A stretch of 64,000 nt of DNA from Bacteroidales bacterium. GTDB taxonomy: Bacteria > Bacteroidota > Bacteroidia > Bacteroidales > Muribaculaceae. Position numbers and translations under genes: made by a program. The notes under the pieces were generated by a model. That model searched no databases. It saw only the letters and a program-made list of their open reading frames with translations, and was not told the origin of the DNA. Position 1 is the stretch's first letter. The number at the start of each line of letters is the position of its first letter. This document shows positions 19,149-27,838 of this stretch, one piece after another. Location: NCBI GenBank assembly GCA_015061005.1, contig SUXJ01000005.1, positions 1 to 64,000 of the forward strand, read 5' to 3'.

Positions 19149-19238
19149 ATGACATGGTTGCGATGGATAATGCTAATTGCCTGTCTGCGTTCATTTCTTG
19201 TGCTATTTTGGGGATGGGTGATATATGAGATAATGTGA
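19149..19238 (+). CDS. possible 29-residue hydrophobic peptide
   Basis: ATG at 19149 to TGA at 19236-19238 encodes 29 residues beginning MTWLRWIMLIACLRSFLVL. It is rich in Trp, Leu and Ile, like a single membrane helix. A purine-rich AAAGAGG lies about 8 bases before the ATG. It sits in the gap between the ATPase and the next ORF. No homologue is recognised, and the call rests only on composition and the ribosome site. Confidence 0.25.
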   Translation: MTWLRWIMLIACLRSFLVLFWGWVIYEIM

Positions 19239-19279
19239 GGAGTGAAACGTTACGTGAAACATAAATCTGAGTGATAGAT

Positions 19280-19588
19280 ATGCTGGCTGGACTATTCAGG
19301 GTGATATGTTGGATTATATTCGGTGCCTTCGGGGTGACGATTGCAGTCCTATTCATCAAATTGTTGGTGGAGGGCTTTTCGAGTCCGAAGCGCACCACGA
19401 CCATTCATTGGGAGACCGAGAAGGGCAAGAAGAGTACTCTGACAGTGGAGTCACGGCGCATCAAGCAACCCAAGCGCAAACGGAGTCAGCGTCCGGAGTG
19501 GCTGCGTTTTCTGTTGGAAGAAAGCCCGGCAACAATCATGGAACGCCGACGTCGCGAGAAGCAGCGCCGGCGCTCAGATATCGAGTAA
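19280..19588 (+). CDS. small membrane protein with a highly basic tail
   Basis: About 102 aa from the ATG at 19280; an in-frame GTG at 19271 would add three residues. A hydrophobic helix (roughly MLAGLFRVICWIIFGAFGVT onward) is followed by a hydrophilic part extremely rich in Arg and Lys (RRIKQPKRKRSQRPEW, RRRREKQRRRS). The layout is a membrane anchor with a cytoplasmic cationic tail that could bind nucleic acid or acidic lipid. I do not recognise the family. A MITE-like element begins 28 bp after the stop. It may be a genuine orphan gene; the composition argues for coding. Confidence 0.5.
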   Translation: MLAGLFRVICWIIFGAFGVTIAVLFIKLLVEGFSSPKRTTTIHWETEKGKKSTLTVESRRIKQPKRKRSQRPEWLRFLLEESPATIMERRRREKQRRRSDIE

Positions 19589-19615
19589 TCAGTTTCTTGG
19601 AGTTAGCCCGAGGCA

Positions 19616-19825
19616 CTGAAAAAGTCCGATTTTCGGTAAATTTGACCCTTAAACCTCCAATCCTACCCACTAAAAATGTATGGTTGAGGCTTGTCTCAAC
19701 CGCCTTCAGCAGGCACTGTAACTCAGCAAGTTATGTATGAGCAACACCCGGGTTTGACGAGTCACACGCCTACATTTGCGGAGGGGCGTTTGCCCGCGAA
19801 AAATGCGATTTGCGGAATTTTTCAG
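19616..19825. repeat. MITE-like inverted-repeat element, copy 1 (210 bp)
   Basis: Starts CTGAAAAAGTCCGATTTTCG and ends in the imperfect inverse (reverse complement CTGAAAAATTCCGCAAAT). The inner part has a second inverted pair around AATGTA. It matches copy 2 (20418-20843) at both ends in the same orientation, including TCGGTAAATTTGACC on the left and a GGGTTTGAC...CCTACATT block on the right. It contains no credible ORF. It fills the 320-bp gap before the lipoprotein gene. Confidence 0.6.
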
Positions 19826-19908
19826 CGCCCCGTTCGAAATAAGGCGATTGAGTTTCAGGTGGACTCTCGCTCCCGAAGAAGAAGCGGAGCAGTGAGAAGA
19901 CGTAGGAG

Positions 19909-20307
19909 TTAGAGTTTATGTAAAACGAGGAACTCAGAGTCACCTTTAGGAAGAACTGCGATTCTAGTGTCTGAGATTTTTTCATATGTCCAAAAAAAGA
20001 TTTCTCCTTCCGGAGTAAATATTTTAATCTGACATTCTTCGGGATAATGAATATATGAGGCTTCGTTTGTAAGTGCATCGCCACCCTCGCTTACTATTAA
20101 GGTTATCTTTCCATCTTTCGTAAACGTGTAATCTTGAATATAACCATATTCCTCTGCTCCCTGAACTCGCCATGTGCCTATTAAGAAATCGGTGGGGTCA
20201 TCAGGTCCATCATCTCCACCGCAAGAAGTGAAAATGGGACTTACCAATGCGCAAAAGAAAACCAAAAGGAGAGTGTGAACATGCTTTAATTGAAAGGCTT
20301 TTTTCAT
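19909..20307 (-). CDS. small lipocalin-like lipoprotein
   Basis: The 132-aa protein has a lipoprotein signal peptide ending at FTSC, with lipidation at Cys29, followed by an acidic GGDDGPDDPTD linker. The rest (FLIGTWRVQG, YTFTKDGKITLIV, EGEIFFWTYEKISD) resembles the short beta-barrel 'lipocalin-like' lipoproteins of Bacteroidales. It probably faces the periplasm or cell surface; the ligand is unknown. It is bracketed by two related inverted-repeat elements, so it may have moved with them or been a landing site. Confidence 0.7.
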   Translation of the reverse strand: MKKAFQLKHVHTLLLVFFCALVSPIFTSCGGDDGPDDPTDFLIGTWRVQGAEEYGYIQDYTFTKDGKITLIVSEGGDALTNEASYIHYPEECQIKIFTPEGEIFFWTYEKISDTRIAVLPKGDSEFLVLHKL

Positions 20308-20417
20308 AATTATAATTTGTGTTAATAATCAAAAATTGCGCGAATATATATATATATATCAGCAAATAAATTGATATGTTCTTTAGCATAAAATCACAGA
20401 TAACACAAAAAGAAGCG

Positions 20418-20843
20418 CTGAGAAAGTCCGATTTTCGGTAAATTTGACCTTCATTTTGCGAACTTACCAGACAAATAATGTAGGGGTGGTTGGTTGATGG
20501 CACGCTCACGGGGTGTCGCAGCTACGCAGCTCTTGGAGGTGGGAGTGAGCGCTCGATGACCTCACGCTGCGCATCGCTAACGCGCTGCTTGCATGAGGCT
20601 ACAGAGGAATGCGCCGCGATGCGGCTTTTGGCTGCTACGCAGCGGGTCTTTTAGCGAGAATCGTGGATGGAGTCGGGATTATCAGGCGTGCGAAGCACGA
20701 TTATGTGACGCAGATATCCTGTTTGTGGAGAATACTGGAATTCAGCGAGTTAGACATTACCAACACTCGGGTTTGACAAGTCAAACCCCTACATTCGTGA
20801 AGGTGTATTTGCCGGCAAAAACGTAGTTTTCGGACTTTTTCAT
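20418..20843. repeat. MITE-like inverted-repeat element, copy 2 (426 bp)
   Basis: Left end CTGAGAAAGTCCGATTTTCG and right end TTTTCGGACTTTTTCA are inverse of each other. A second inverted pair (AATGTAGGGG near 20479; CCCCTACATT near 20790) lies inside. The extra ~200 bp relative to copy 1 is GC-rich and contains several small hairpins (GCCGCGATGCGGC, GCTGCTACGCAGC). The element ends 5 bp before the stop codon of the envC-like gene. No ORF is supported in this 540-bp gap. Confidence 0.6.
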
Positions 20844-20847
20844 GGGG

Positions 20848-22164
20848 CTATTTCAGCCAGAGGACGGGGTCGTATTTCTCGCGTTCGCGGCGAATTTCGA
20901 AGTGAAGTTGAGAGCGGTCGGGGTTTACGGGAGAGGGCGCTACGGTTCCCAAAGTGTCGCCGGTCTTTACTTTTGCTCCTTTTTTGACTTTGATGTCTTG
21001 CAAGTTTGCATAGACAGTGAGATACTCGCCGTGGCGCACCAGCACAACGTAGTTCAGTCCTTTTTGCATGAACACGCCGGTGATTTCGCCGGGGAATACG
21101 GCTCGCGCAGAGGCTCCGGGAGCCGTTTCGAGGTCAACACCGGTATTGTTTACCTTCAGGGTTTTGATGGAGCGGTGTTGCTGCACTCCGAAACCTTGCG
21201 CAACCACATAAGTGTGGCTCAGCGGCGAGGGCAGTTTACCCTTGCACGCCATGAAGTCCGAGCTTGCTTGTTTGTCGGCAGCAGCGGAGTCAATCGGCTT
21301 AAACTCCGAATCGGCCGGCTTCGTTTCCGGTTTTGGAGAGCCGTCCTTAGCGGCTTTTTGCTCTTGCTCCCGACGACGACGCTCCTCGGCTTCGCGACGT
21401 TTGCGTTCCTCTTCCTCCTTGCGTCTTCGTTCTTCGGCTTCCTTCTGAATCAATCGGTCAATTTCTTGGTCAAGACGATCCAACGTTTGCTGCTGCTCTT
21501 TCAGCATCTTGTTGAGTTGCTTTTGTTTGCCTTTGAGCGAGCCAACGGCTTTCGACAATTCCTTGCGGCTTGACTGCAAGCGATTTTCTTGCATTTGCGC
21601 AGCCGTGCGCAGAGAGTCGGCTTGCACAAGGAGGACAGTGAGGTGCTCTCGCCGCACTTGCAGCTCGGCGTTAATGGTCATGATTTCGGCAGATTTACGT
21701 TGACGCCAATCGGAAAATTCACGCAGATAGGTCATGCGATGCGAGGCCTGTCGGAAATTATCGGCAGAAAAGATAAATACCAATCCCGAGATTTCGCGGC
21801 GATATTTTCGTGAAGAACGCACCGCCTTTACGTAGGCACTGCGCAGCGATTCAAGTTGCGCCTCGTTGACAGCAATCGAATCCTCCACTCCGGACTTGAG
21901 CTCAGCAATAGAATCTATTTGCTTTTTGAGGGTACGGATTTGTTTTGTTGTGATATCAATGTCGGACTCCAGCGATGCCACCTTGCCGAGTTTTTGGCGC
22001 AGTTCCTGCTCGGTTTTTTTTAGATTTTTTTCGGTTTTGGCATACTGCTTTTCGGTTTTTTCCTTTTGACGCTGTGCATCGCCCGAAGTGCGCGGCTTTT
22101 TAGCCACTGCCATCAGCGGCAACACCAGCACCAAAAGAAATATAAGCGCGTATCGACGAGTCAT
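20848..22164 (-). CDS. EnvC-like murein hydrolase activator (degenerate M23/LytM)
   Basis: The 438-aa protein has a signal peptide (MTRRYALIFLLVLVLPLMAVA). A long charged coiled coil spans about 25-270, including a KEAEERRRKEEEERKRRE stretch, and a C-terminal LytM domain about 310-438. Zinc-binding residues of active M23 peptidases appear lost. The HxGxD motif reads NTGVD, the YxHL motif reads YANL, and the HxH site reads QLH. It is therefore more likely an activator of amidases at division, like EnvC, than a peptidase. It is the last gene of an EEP-dut-TPR-DUF4292-envC series, with a 20-bp gap to the gene before it. Confidence 0.87.
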   Translation of the reverse strand: MTRRYALIFLLVLVLPLMAVAKKPRTSGDAQRQKEKTEKQYAKTEKNLKKTEQELRQKLGKVASLESDIDITTKQIRTLKKQIDSIAELKSGVEDSIAVNEAQLESLRSAYVKAVRSSRKYRREISGLVFIFSADNFRQASHRMTYLREFSDWRQRKSAEIMTINAELQVRREHLTVLLVQADSLRTAAQMQENRLQSSRKELSKAVGSLKGKQKQLNKMLKEQQQTLDRLDQEIDRLIQKEAEERRRKEEEERKRREAEERRRREQEQKAAKDGSPKPETKPADSEFKPIDSAAADKQASSDFMACKGKLPSPLSHTYVVAQGFGVQQHRSIKTLKVNNTGVDLETAPGASARAVFPGEITGVFMQKGLNYVVLVRHGEYLTVYANLQDIKVKKGAKVKTGDTLGTVAPSPVNPDRSQLHFEIRREREKYDPVLWLK

Positions 22165-22184
22165 GACAACCTAATTCTTTTATA

Positions 22185-22811
22185 TTATATACCTCCCAAT
22201 GCCTTCAGGACGTTAGAGAGCGACGTCTTCTTATAGTTTGCCCCGGGAGAGGAAAAAGTGTTGGGATTTGAGGTATTCCACTTGGCATTGCCAATCTCCC
22301 ACGCAAATTTGAGCTCCAACTCTTTGCCTTTGAGTTTGCCTTTGAGCGTTACCTCCGGAACCTCCTCAGTTCCTGCCACCTCCACAGTGAATTGCTTGGG
22401 CACCTTGGCGAGAGCATCGCGATTGCCTAACATCACCTCTTGCAACGCGGCAAAGCTGACATCATACGTCTTGAAATAATCGCTGACAGGAGTTTGAATC
22501 CACACCTTTGCGGGCTGCTTAACGACCATGTCGGCCACCTCAGGCGTCAGGTGCATCTGTCCGATTTCAAATCCGAGAAAACGCATTGAAATTAACACGT
22601 ATTCACCGCGCACCATTGTTGCCGTTCCGCTAAATGAAATTTTCTGCGGCTTCACAATGGAAACCTTCACCGGGATCTTCACGTTTCCCCACGTGGGTTC
22701 TTCAACAGCGGCGGCAACGACCTGCGGCTCGGTCACAACCTGCTTGGAGCGACAGCCCGACATCGGGACAAGGAGCAATAATGCGAAAATGATTGGTAGT
22801 ACTTTCTTCAT
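22185..22811 (-). CDS. DUF4292 lipoprotein
   Basis: The 208-aa protein has a lipobox (VPMSGC, Cys20) followed by a domain matching the DUF4292 pattern. It includes KISFSGTATMVRGEYVLISMR and a LGFEIGQMHLTPE segment, reminiscent of the LolA/LolB fold. The family is found in Bacteroidetes beside TPR and M23 genes as here, suggesting an envelope or lipoprotein-handling role that remains inferred. It is 12 bp from the upstream TPR gene and 20 bp from the envC-like gene. Confidence 0.8.
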   Translation of the reverse strand: MKKVLPIIFALLLLVPMSGCRSKQVVTEPQVVAAAVEEPTWGNVKIPVKVSIVKPQKISFSGTATMVRGEYVLISMRFLGFEIGQMHLTPEVADMVVKQPAKVWIQTPVSDYFKTYDVSFAALQEVMLGNRDALAKVPKQFTVEVAGTEEVPEVTLKGKLKGKELELKFAWEIGNAKWNTSNPNTFSSPGANYKKTSLSNVLKALGGI

Positions 22812-22823
22812 AGGATTTTAATT

Positions 22824-24524
22824 CTATTCAGTGGCATCGACTATGCGACTGCGATATTCTTCAGCTTTTTCGGGCTGTCCGAGCGCATCATAGATTTGCG
22901 CTGCGTGGTCGAGTATTTCGGCGGAAATCTCGGCGACGTCTTGGTTAGAAGTGTCGTTTTCCGACAGAATGGCAAGGTCAATGTAACGCTTTGCCTCTTG
23001 AAGGTCTCCGAGCTTGAACATTACCCATGCGTAAGTGTCGTAGTATGTGGCAGAGCCGGGATTATAGAGCACGGCACGAGCAATCAGTTCTTTTGCCTTG
23101 AGCAAATCACCGCCATGAGTGGCAAGGAAGTAAGCATAATTGTTCATTGCCAACGAATTGGAGAAATCAGCAGCAAGAGCATCTTCATAGTAGGCGGTTG
23201 CTTCACTCTCTCGACCGGGAATATTTTGCATCGCATCGGCCACTGCACACAGCAACCTGCTGCGATCCATGCCGGTGAGACTCTCCGTTTTCAAGGCATC
23301 ATTAATCACCTCAATTGCCTTATCGTAGTTCTCACCAAGCAAATACACCCCGGAAAGCATTTCTCTGAAGTTCATGTCTTGCGGTGCAAGTTCGATTGCT
23401 CGCTCAAGGGTCTCTATCGCTTTCGGGTAATTGTCGGCACTGACATAGAGACGCGCAAGGGTGGAATAATCATCAAGATTCGAGGAATCAAAATCGATGG
23501 CCAACGCAACCTGTTCGGCGGCTTCGCTCCAACGACCCAGTACAATGAAATACGATGCATAGACTTTTCTGACACCGTAATCACGAGGATACTGATGAGT
23601 CAGAGTGTCAAAAATCGGGGCGAGAGTCGCCTCGAAGTTGGCGGAATCAAGTACTTCGGCAATGTAATAGCGCAGCAACTCAAGTTTCGCCTGATAATCA
23701 AGGTCTTCACCCGTTATGGCAGCTATGATGGCATCTTCATATTCTTGTTCGCGCCCTAATGCTTTATAGGCATTTGCGGCATAATAATAGGTCGTGCCGT
23801 TCGTTGGGTCAATCTCCTTAGCTCGCTCAAGATATGCAAGAGATTTCTCGGGATAACCGAACACGGAGGCTGCCGATGCCGCCAATTGGAGGGCCTCAAC
23901 ACTGCGAGGTTGCAGAGCAATCAAGGAGTCCATTTCCGCAAAAGCTCCAACAGTGTCGCCCTGCCAAATTTTGATATTGCAGATTCTCTGCGTGATAGCG
24001 ACATTCTTCCCTAAAGAACGCTCCAAACGCTTATACAAGTCAATTGCCTCATCGAACCTTTCGCCACGCATCAACAAATCGGCATGATTGCCCACCAAGG
24101 TGATATTATCGGGTTTGTGCTCCTCCATGATTTCATAGATGGCAATGGCCTTGTCTATGAGATTTTGGTGGACATAGTGATTCGCCAGATATGACCCGGC
24201 AAATACGTCGGTCGGGTGAGCTGCAAAATAATTGTCAACCATTGAAAGCGCATTCTTATACCTGACCGAATCGGCTTGCATTCCGGCAAAATACAATCGC
24301 CGGACTCCTACTTCGTAGGCTTCACGTCCGGACTTATCGGGCGTCAGCTCATAGGCTCGGCTCAAAAGACTATAGTGCGCATCTTCGTTCCCCAAAGCGC
24401 GTTGCCTCATGCCCTCCATGAAATAGAGGTCGGCCTTACGGGCTGCGGCTTCAGCATCGTAATCGGCGAAAGCAGCCGCCACGCCTGCCACAATGGCAAC
24501 AATGAACAGTCCCGAGCGTTTCAA
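22824..24524 (-). CDS. secreted tetratricopeptide-repeat protein
   Basis: The 566-aa protein has a signal peptide ([21 protein letters not shown]) and about a dozen TPRs, for example [21 protein letters not shown] and [21 protein letters not shown]. Its ATG overlaps the dut stop by 4 bases (ATGA). The conserved neighbourhood with dut, DUF4292 and an EnvC-like protein suggests a periplasmic scaffold in envelope assembly. No catalytic domain is visible. Confidence 0.85.
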   Translation of the reverse strand: MKRSGLFIVAIVAGVAAAFADYDAEAAARKADLYFMEGMRQRALGNEDAHYSLLSRAYELTPDKSGREAYEVGVRRLYFAGMQADSVRYKNALSMVDNYFAAHPTDVFAGSYLANHYVHQNLIDKAIAIYEIMEEHKPDNITLVGNHADLLMRGERFDEAIDLYKRLERSLGKNVAITQRICNIKIWQGDTVGAFAEMDSLIALQPRSVEALQLAASAASVFGYPEKSLAYLERAKEIDPTNGTTYYYAANAYKALGREQEYEDAIIAAITGEDLDYQAKLELLRYYIAEVLDSANFEATLAPIFDTLTHQYPRDYGVRKVYASYFIVLGRWSEAAEQVALAIDFDSSNLDDYSTLARLYVSADNYPKAIETLERAIELAPQDMNFREMLSGVYLLGENYDKAIEVINDALKTESLTGMDRSRLLCAVADAMQNIPGRESEATAYYEDALAADFSNSLAMNNYAYFLATHGGDLLKAKELIARAVLYNPGSATYYDTYAWVMFKLGDLQEAKRYIDLAILSENDTSNQDVAEISAEILDHAAQIYDALGQPEKAEEYRSRIVDATE

Positions 24525-24955
24525 TTCGTTCCTGTGTGGCCAAAGCCTCCGGCTCCGCGCTGAGTATCGTCAAGACGCTCCACTGCGTCCCACTCAATGC
24601 GTGCATATTGCTTCACCACCAGCTGTGCCACTCTCTCGCCGGGGTTTATTACGAAGGGTTCTTTTGAAAGGTTAATTAAAATAACTCCTATTTCTCCACG
24701 ATAGTCGGCATCAATGGTTCCCGGAGTGTTGAGTACGGTGATACCCTTTTTCAGGGCCAAACCACTTCGTGGACGCACCTGACATTCGTAGCCTGACGGC
24801 AACTGAATGAACAGCCCGGTTGGCACGAGCATTCGTTCGCCGGCACCCAAGGTTACCGGTTCTTTCAGCGCGGCTCTGACATCCATACCTGCCGCCTCAA
24901 TGCTTTCATAAGCCGGCAAGTCAAATCCGCTTTTATTTACTATTTTGACTTTCAT
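24521..24955 (-). CDS. dut: dUTP diphosphatase
   Basis: Trimeric dUTPase (144 aa) that hydrolyses dUTP to dUMP and pyrophosphate, keeping uracil out of DNA. The five conserved motifs appear in order: [37 protein letters not shown] and the C-terminal [10 protein letters not shown]. The length is usual for the family. It begins 4 bp after the EEP gene and its stop overlaps the TPR gene. Confidence 0.96.
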   Translation of the reverse strand: MKVKIVNKSGFDLPAYESIEAAGMDVRAALKEPVTLGAGERMLVPTGLFIQLPSGYECQVRPRSGLALKKGITVLNTPGTIDADYRGEIGVILINLSKEPFVINPGERVAQLVVKQYARIEWDAVERLDDTQRGAGGFGHTGTN

Positions 24956-24959
24956 GGAT

Positions 24960-26042
24960 TTACTTTTTCACCACGGGTTTAACCGCTTGTTTGAAGAAAA
25001 CTTCAACGGGGAAGTGGTCACTATAGCCGTTAAGCCACATTCCGGACGCAAAAGTGCGCAACGGATAGCCTTGACGAGTCCCATTGGGATCGATTAGGAA
25101 ATCGTCGTTATAGACGTGTTCCTTGAAGAACTGCAAGCCGGCTTCAGCGGCGTTTTCGCTTACGAGGTTTCCGGAAATTATGATTTGGTCGAAAAGATTC
25201 CAGTCGCCTTTATATGCCAAAGTGCCTATGCCCTTGTCGCGCAGCAAACTCCACCAAGGGTTATAAAATCCTTGAGCATCAACTTGCGATGACTTTTTCT
25301 TGGCATTAAGAACTTCTTTGATACTCTTATCATCGGGGTCGTCATTGAGGTCGCCCATGATGATGATGCCACGATTGGGGTCTGCCGCCCAAAGGGAATC
25401 GGCAATCTGCTTGTTGAGCGCGGCAGCCGCCTCACGCAGATAGCTGCTTTGTTCTTGACCGCCGATGCGTGAAGGCCAGTGGTTTACGATGACCGACACT
25501 CTCTGATTTCCGAGAATTCCGGTGACTACCATCTGGTCGCGAGTGCGAAACGAGTCATAACCTTCAATCTTGAGAGTATAGTTCTCAACGCTTTCAAATC
25601 GGAAGAAGCGCGGATTATAGAGCAACCCGACATCGACGCCGCGACGGTCCGGCGAGTCATGATGAACCACCTGCAAGCCCCATGCACGAATCTGCGGGTC
25701 ATTGACCAAATCGTCAAGCACCGATTTGTTTTCAATTTCACTCACTCCGATAATCGCCGGCCCCTTGGGCGTTGTTTTCGACGTCATCTGCGATATGGCA
25801 TAGGCCATGTTATGGATTTTATTCCAATATTTATGACCATTCCATTGACGCGCACCGGCCGGCGAAAACTCTAAGTCATAGGTCCCGTTGGTGTTGAGTG
25901 TGTCAAACAGATTTTCAAGGTTATAGAACGCCACTCCAAAAACCCGATACTGCGTTTTTTGAGACTGCTGAGCTTCAGCCTGAAAATTGCAGGCAGCCAC
26001 AGCTAATACAGCAGGAAGAATGAATGAAAATATACGCTTCAT
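24960..26042 (-). CDS. endonuclease/exonuclease/phosphatase-family protein
   Basis: The 360-aa protein has an N-terminal signal peptide, possibly with a lipobox (AVAAC, Cys18). Conserved EEP motifs follow: YNLENLFD, a GVSEIEN glutamate, [15 protein letters not shown] and the terminal SDHFPVEV. Such enzymes are metal-dependent phosphodiesterases or nucleases. Export suggests an extracytoplasmic DNase or phosphatase. It heads the series that continues into dut. No clear TAnnTTTG promoter was found in the 110 bp upstream. Confidence 0.85.
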   Translation of the reverse strand: MKRIFSFILPAVLAVAACNFQAEAQQSQKTQYRVFGVAFYNLENLFDTLNTNGTYDLEFSPAGARQWNGHKYWNKIHNMAYAISQMTSKTTPKGPAIIGVSEIENKSVLDDLVNDPQIRAWGLQVVHHDSPDRRGVDVGLLYNPRFFRFESVENYTLKIEGYDSFRTRDQMVVTGILGNQRVSVIVNHWPSRIGGQEQSSYLREAAAALNKQIADSLWAADPNRGIIIMGDLNDDPDDKSIKEVLNAKKKSSQVDAQGFYNPWWSLLRDKGIGTLAYKGDWNLFDQIIISGNLVSENAAEAGLQFFKEHVYNDDFLIDPNGTRQGYPLRTFASGMWLNGYSDHFPVEVFFKQAVKPVVKK

Positions 26043-26152
26043 GGTAAATTCAGATTATTGTCATCTATGATAACACCCGAATGATGATTTTGGTTAATAA
26101 ACTATTGAATACATTAAAGGCTGGTCCGGTTTCTTCGGGATAAAACCGCCAC

Positions 26153-26578
26153 TTATTCAGCGGCATCTTCCGCTACTTCCTCATCTTCTTCCGAATCGGA
26201 AAAATCGGTAATGCCGGCAGCAATCAGCAGATTGTACCAACTCAGGAGTTTGCGAATATCGCTCAAATGCACACGCTCGCGGTCAAAGTCGGGAAGTACC
26301 TTTCCGAAGAAATCACGTAAATCGCCATCTTCCAAGGTTTTAATGTCAACTTCCTTGCCTTCAGCCACTTTGCTCAAAGAGTCGAGCACTCGGCTCAGGG
26401 GCACATCGTCGCCTTCTGTGTACATTGCCACATCGCTCAGCGAAATCACACGGTCGCGCTGCTGCACGGGCAGACGCTTACCGGTGCCAAGTTGTTCAAC
26501 GATGAGAGAGCCACGTCCGGATTGAATCAGTTTATAAAGTCCGGGACGTCCGGATATGCTAAGAATTCCTGTAATCAT
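26153..26578 (-). CDS. DUF5606 domain protein
   Basis: The 141-aa protein begins MITGILSISGRPGLYKLIQ, the recognisable opening of the Bacteroidetes DUF5606 family. It continues RDRVISLSDVAMYT and a FFGKVLPDFDRERVH block, and ends in an acidic tail (SDSEEDEEVAEDAAE). The cytoplasmic function is unknown. It has its own promoter and a 16-bp palindrome in the leader, so expression is separate from xerD upstream. Confidence 0.8.
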   Translation of the reverse strand: MITGILSISGRPGLYKLIQSGRGSLIVEQLGTGKRLPVQQRDRVISLSDVAMYTEGDDVPLSRVLDSLSKVAEGKEVDIKTLEDGDLRDFFGKVLPDFDRERVHLSDIRKLLSWYNLLIAAGITDFSDSEEDEEVAEDAAE

Positions 26579-26584
26579 AATGTT

Positions 26585-26644
26585 TTTATAACGTTATAAA
26601 ATTAATTTTGCACAAAGTTACCAATTTCTATTCATTTCAACAAA
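26585..26644 (-). promoter_or_regulatory. DUF5606 promoter with leader palindrome
   Basis: Minus-strand -33 TTTG (26641-26644), 20-bp spacer, -7 TAACTTTG (26613-26620). A perfect 16-bp palindrome, TTTATAACGTTATAAA, lies at 26585-26600 between the predicted start of transcription and the ATG. It could be an operator or an mRNA hairpin. Confidence 0.6.
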
Positions 26645-26693
26645 TTTTCGGCTCGTACTCACAACAGAAAACTCCGGCAGGATTATGGAATCC

Positions 26694-27602
26694 CTATGAT
26701 TTTTTGTTGCGAGGGTGATGAAGGAGGATTTCTTCACGCAAACGCGAGCGGTCGATATGGAGATATATTTGAGTGGTTGCGAGATTTTCATGTCCGAGCA
26801 TCTGCTGAATGGCGCGCAGATTTGCGCCTCCTTCAAGGAGATGAGAGGCAAAACTATGGCGCAGGGTGTGGGGCGAGACCTCACGCGCAATGCCGGCAGC
26901 CTCGGCAAGGCGTTTTATAATCAAGAAAACCCGAACCCGAGTGATTCGCCTCCCCGTGCGCGGAGCGATGAAAACAAAGTTTTCTTCACCGGGGTGTATT
27001 TTGCCGTTAGAGCGTTGGTCGAGCCATAGGCGCATGGCATCAATGGTAATTTCGCCCATAGGCACGAGGCGTTCTTTGCTTCCCTTGCCTCGCACCATCA
27101 GATAGCCATCGTCCAAGTGGAGTTTGCTGATTTCCAGATTAATGAGTTCACTTACGCGAAGTCCGCAGCCATAAAGGGTTTCCATTAGAGCATTGTCTCT
27201 GACGGCTTCACGCGCATTGGGGTCAATTGCTCCTATCATCGCATCAATTTCTTCTACGGAGAGCACCTCCGGCAGGTGAAGCCCTATTTGCGGCGGATTG
27301 AGCAACAATGCCGGATTATGCTCAATAAAGCCCTCCGCAGTCAGAAATCTAAACAACGCTCTGACTCCGCTTATCAATCGCCGCTGCGACCGCGGCGCAA
27401 TTCCGAGCTCCACCATTTCCACCATAAACTCATGAAGGTCATTGACGGAGACTTCGGCAAGGGATTTCTCACCGAGATAATGGAGCAAGCATCGGGCATC
27501 GCGCAAATATGCCTCGCGCGAGTTGTCGGCACTGCCCACTTCCAAGCGCATATATGCATCGAAAGCCGCAAGCAGCTTTTTCGTTTCCGGGATTATGCGC
27601 AT
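26694..27602 (-). CDS. xerD: tyrosine recombinase XerD-like
   Basis: The 302-aa tyrosine recombinase is probably one of the pair resolving chromosome dimers at dif. The core-binding domain spans about 1-100. The catalytic residues are in place: Arg149 (GLRVSEL), Lys173 (GKGSKER), His245 and Arg248 (HTLRHSF), His271 (LGHENL) and Tyr280. The start shares one base with the preceding mini-TPR gene (TGATG). Length and context are those of the chromosomal XerD of Bacteroidales, not of an element integrase. Confidence 0.92.
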   Translation of the reverse strand: MRIIPETKKLLAAFDAYMRLEVGSADNSREAYLRDARCLLHYLGEKSLAEVSVNDLHEFMVEMVELGIAPRSQRRLISGVRALFRFLTAEGFIEHNPALLLNPPQIGLHLPEVLSVEEIDAMIGAIDPNAREAVRDNALMETLYGCGLRVSELINLEISKLHLDDGYLMVRGKGSKERLVPMGEITIDAMRLWLDQRSNGKIHPGEENFVFIAPRTGRRITRVRVFLIIKRLAEAAGIAREVSPHTLRHSFASHLLEGGANLRAIQQMLGHENLATTQIYLHIDRSRLREEILLHHPRNKKS

Positions 27603-27838
27603 CAGGGATTATAGAGGTCGGTATTGTAGAAGTCCAAGATGCTTCGCATCATATCGGCGGCTGCGGTTCCGGGGCCCTCGGGGTCAATATGTGCTGCCGC
27701 CACGAAGTCACTCAGCGCAGCAGCTTGCAGCCCGAGTTTGCTCTTGAGTTCACCGCGACGATAAAACGCTTCGGCATCGTTGGGATTCGCCTGTAAAAGG
27801 GCATCAAGTTCTGCTATTTTCTGTTCTATTTCAGACAT
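27602..27838 (-). CDS. 78-residue TPR mini-protein
   Basis: MSEIEQKIAELDALLQANPN, then DAEAFYRRGELKSKLGLQAA, is a clear TPR pair capped by a short helix; there is no signal peptide. It overlaps the stop region of the MptE-like gene by 13 bp and couples to xerD by one base. It is probably a cytoplasmic interaction module. Its place before xerD hints at a role near it, but that is inference. Confidence 0.75.
   Translation of the reverse strand: MSEIEQKIAELDALLQANPNDAEAFYRRGELKSKLGLQAAALSDFVAAAHIDPEGPGTAAADMMRSILDFYNTDLYNP

Noticed and set aside
19306-19740. 144-codon alternative frame overlapping the basic membrane protein
   Set aside because: It runs into the MITE-like element and lacks a sensible composition. 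The 19280 frame, with a membrane helix and basic tail, is more plausible.
20842-21573. 243-codon plus-strand frame opposite the EnvC-like gene
   Set aside because: It arises from the repetitive Glu/Arg codons of the coiled coil read backwards. No start signal or homology.
22896-23759. 287-codon plus-strand frame opposite the TPR gene
   Set aside because: It is the reverse of a well-supported TPR protein with signal peptide and coupled start. No family resemblance of its own.
26694-27602. Integrase of a mobile element
   Set aside because: It sits in a housekeeping operon, has XerD length and motifs, and no attachment sites or element genes flank it.
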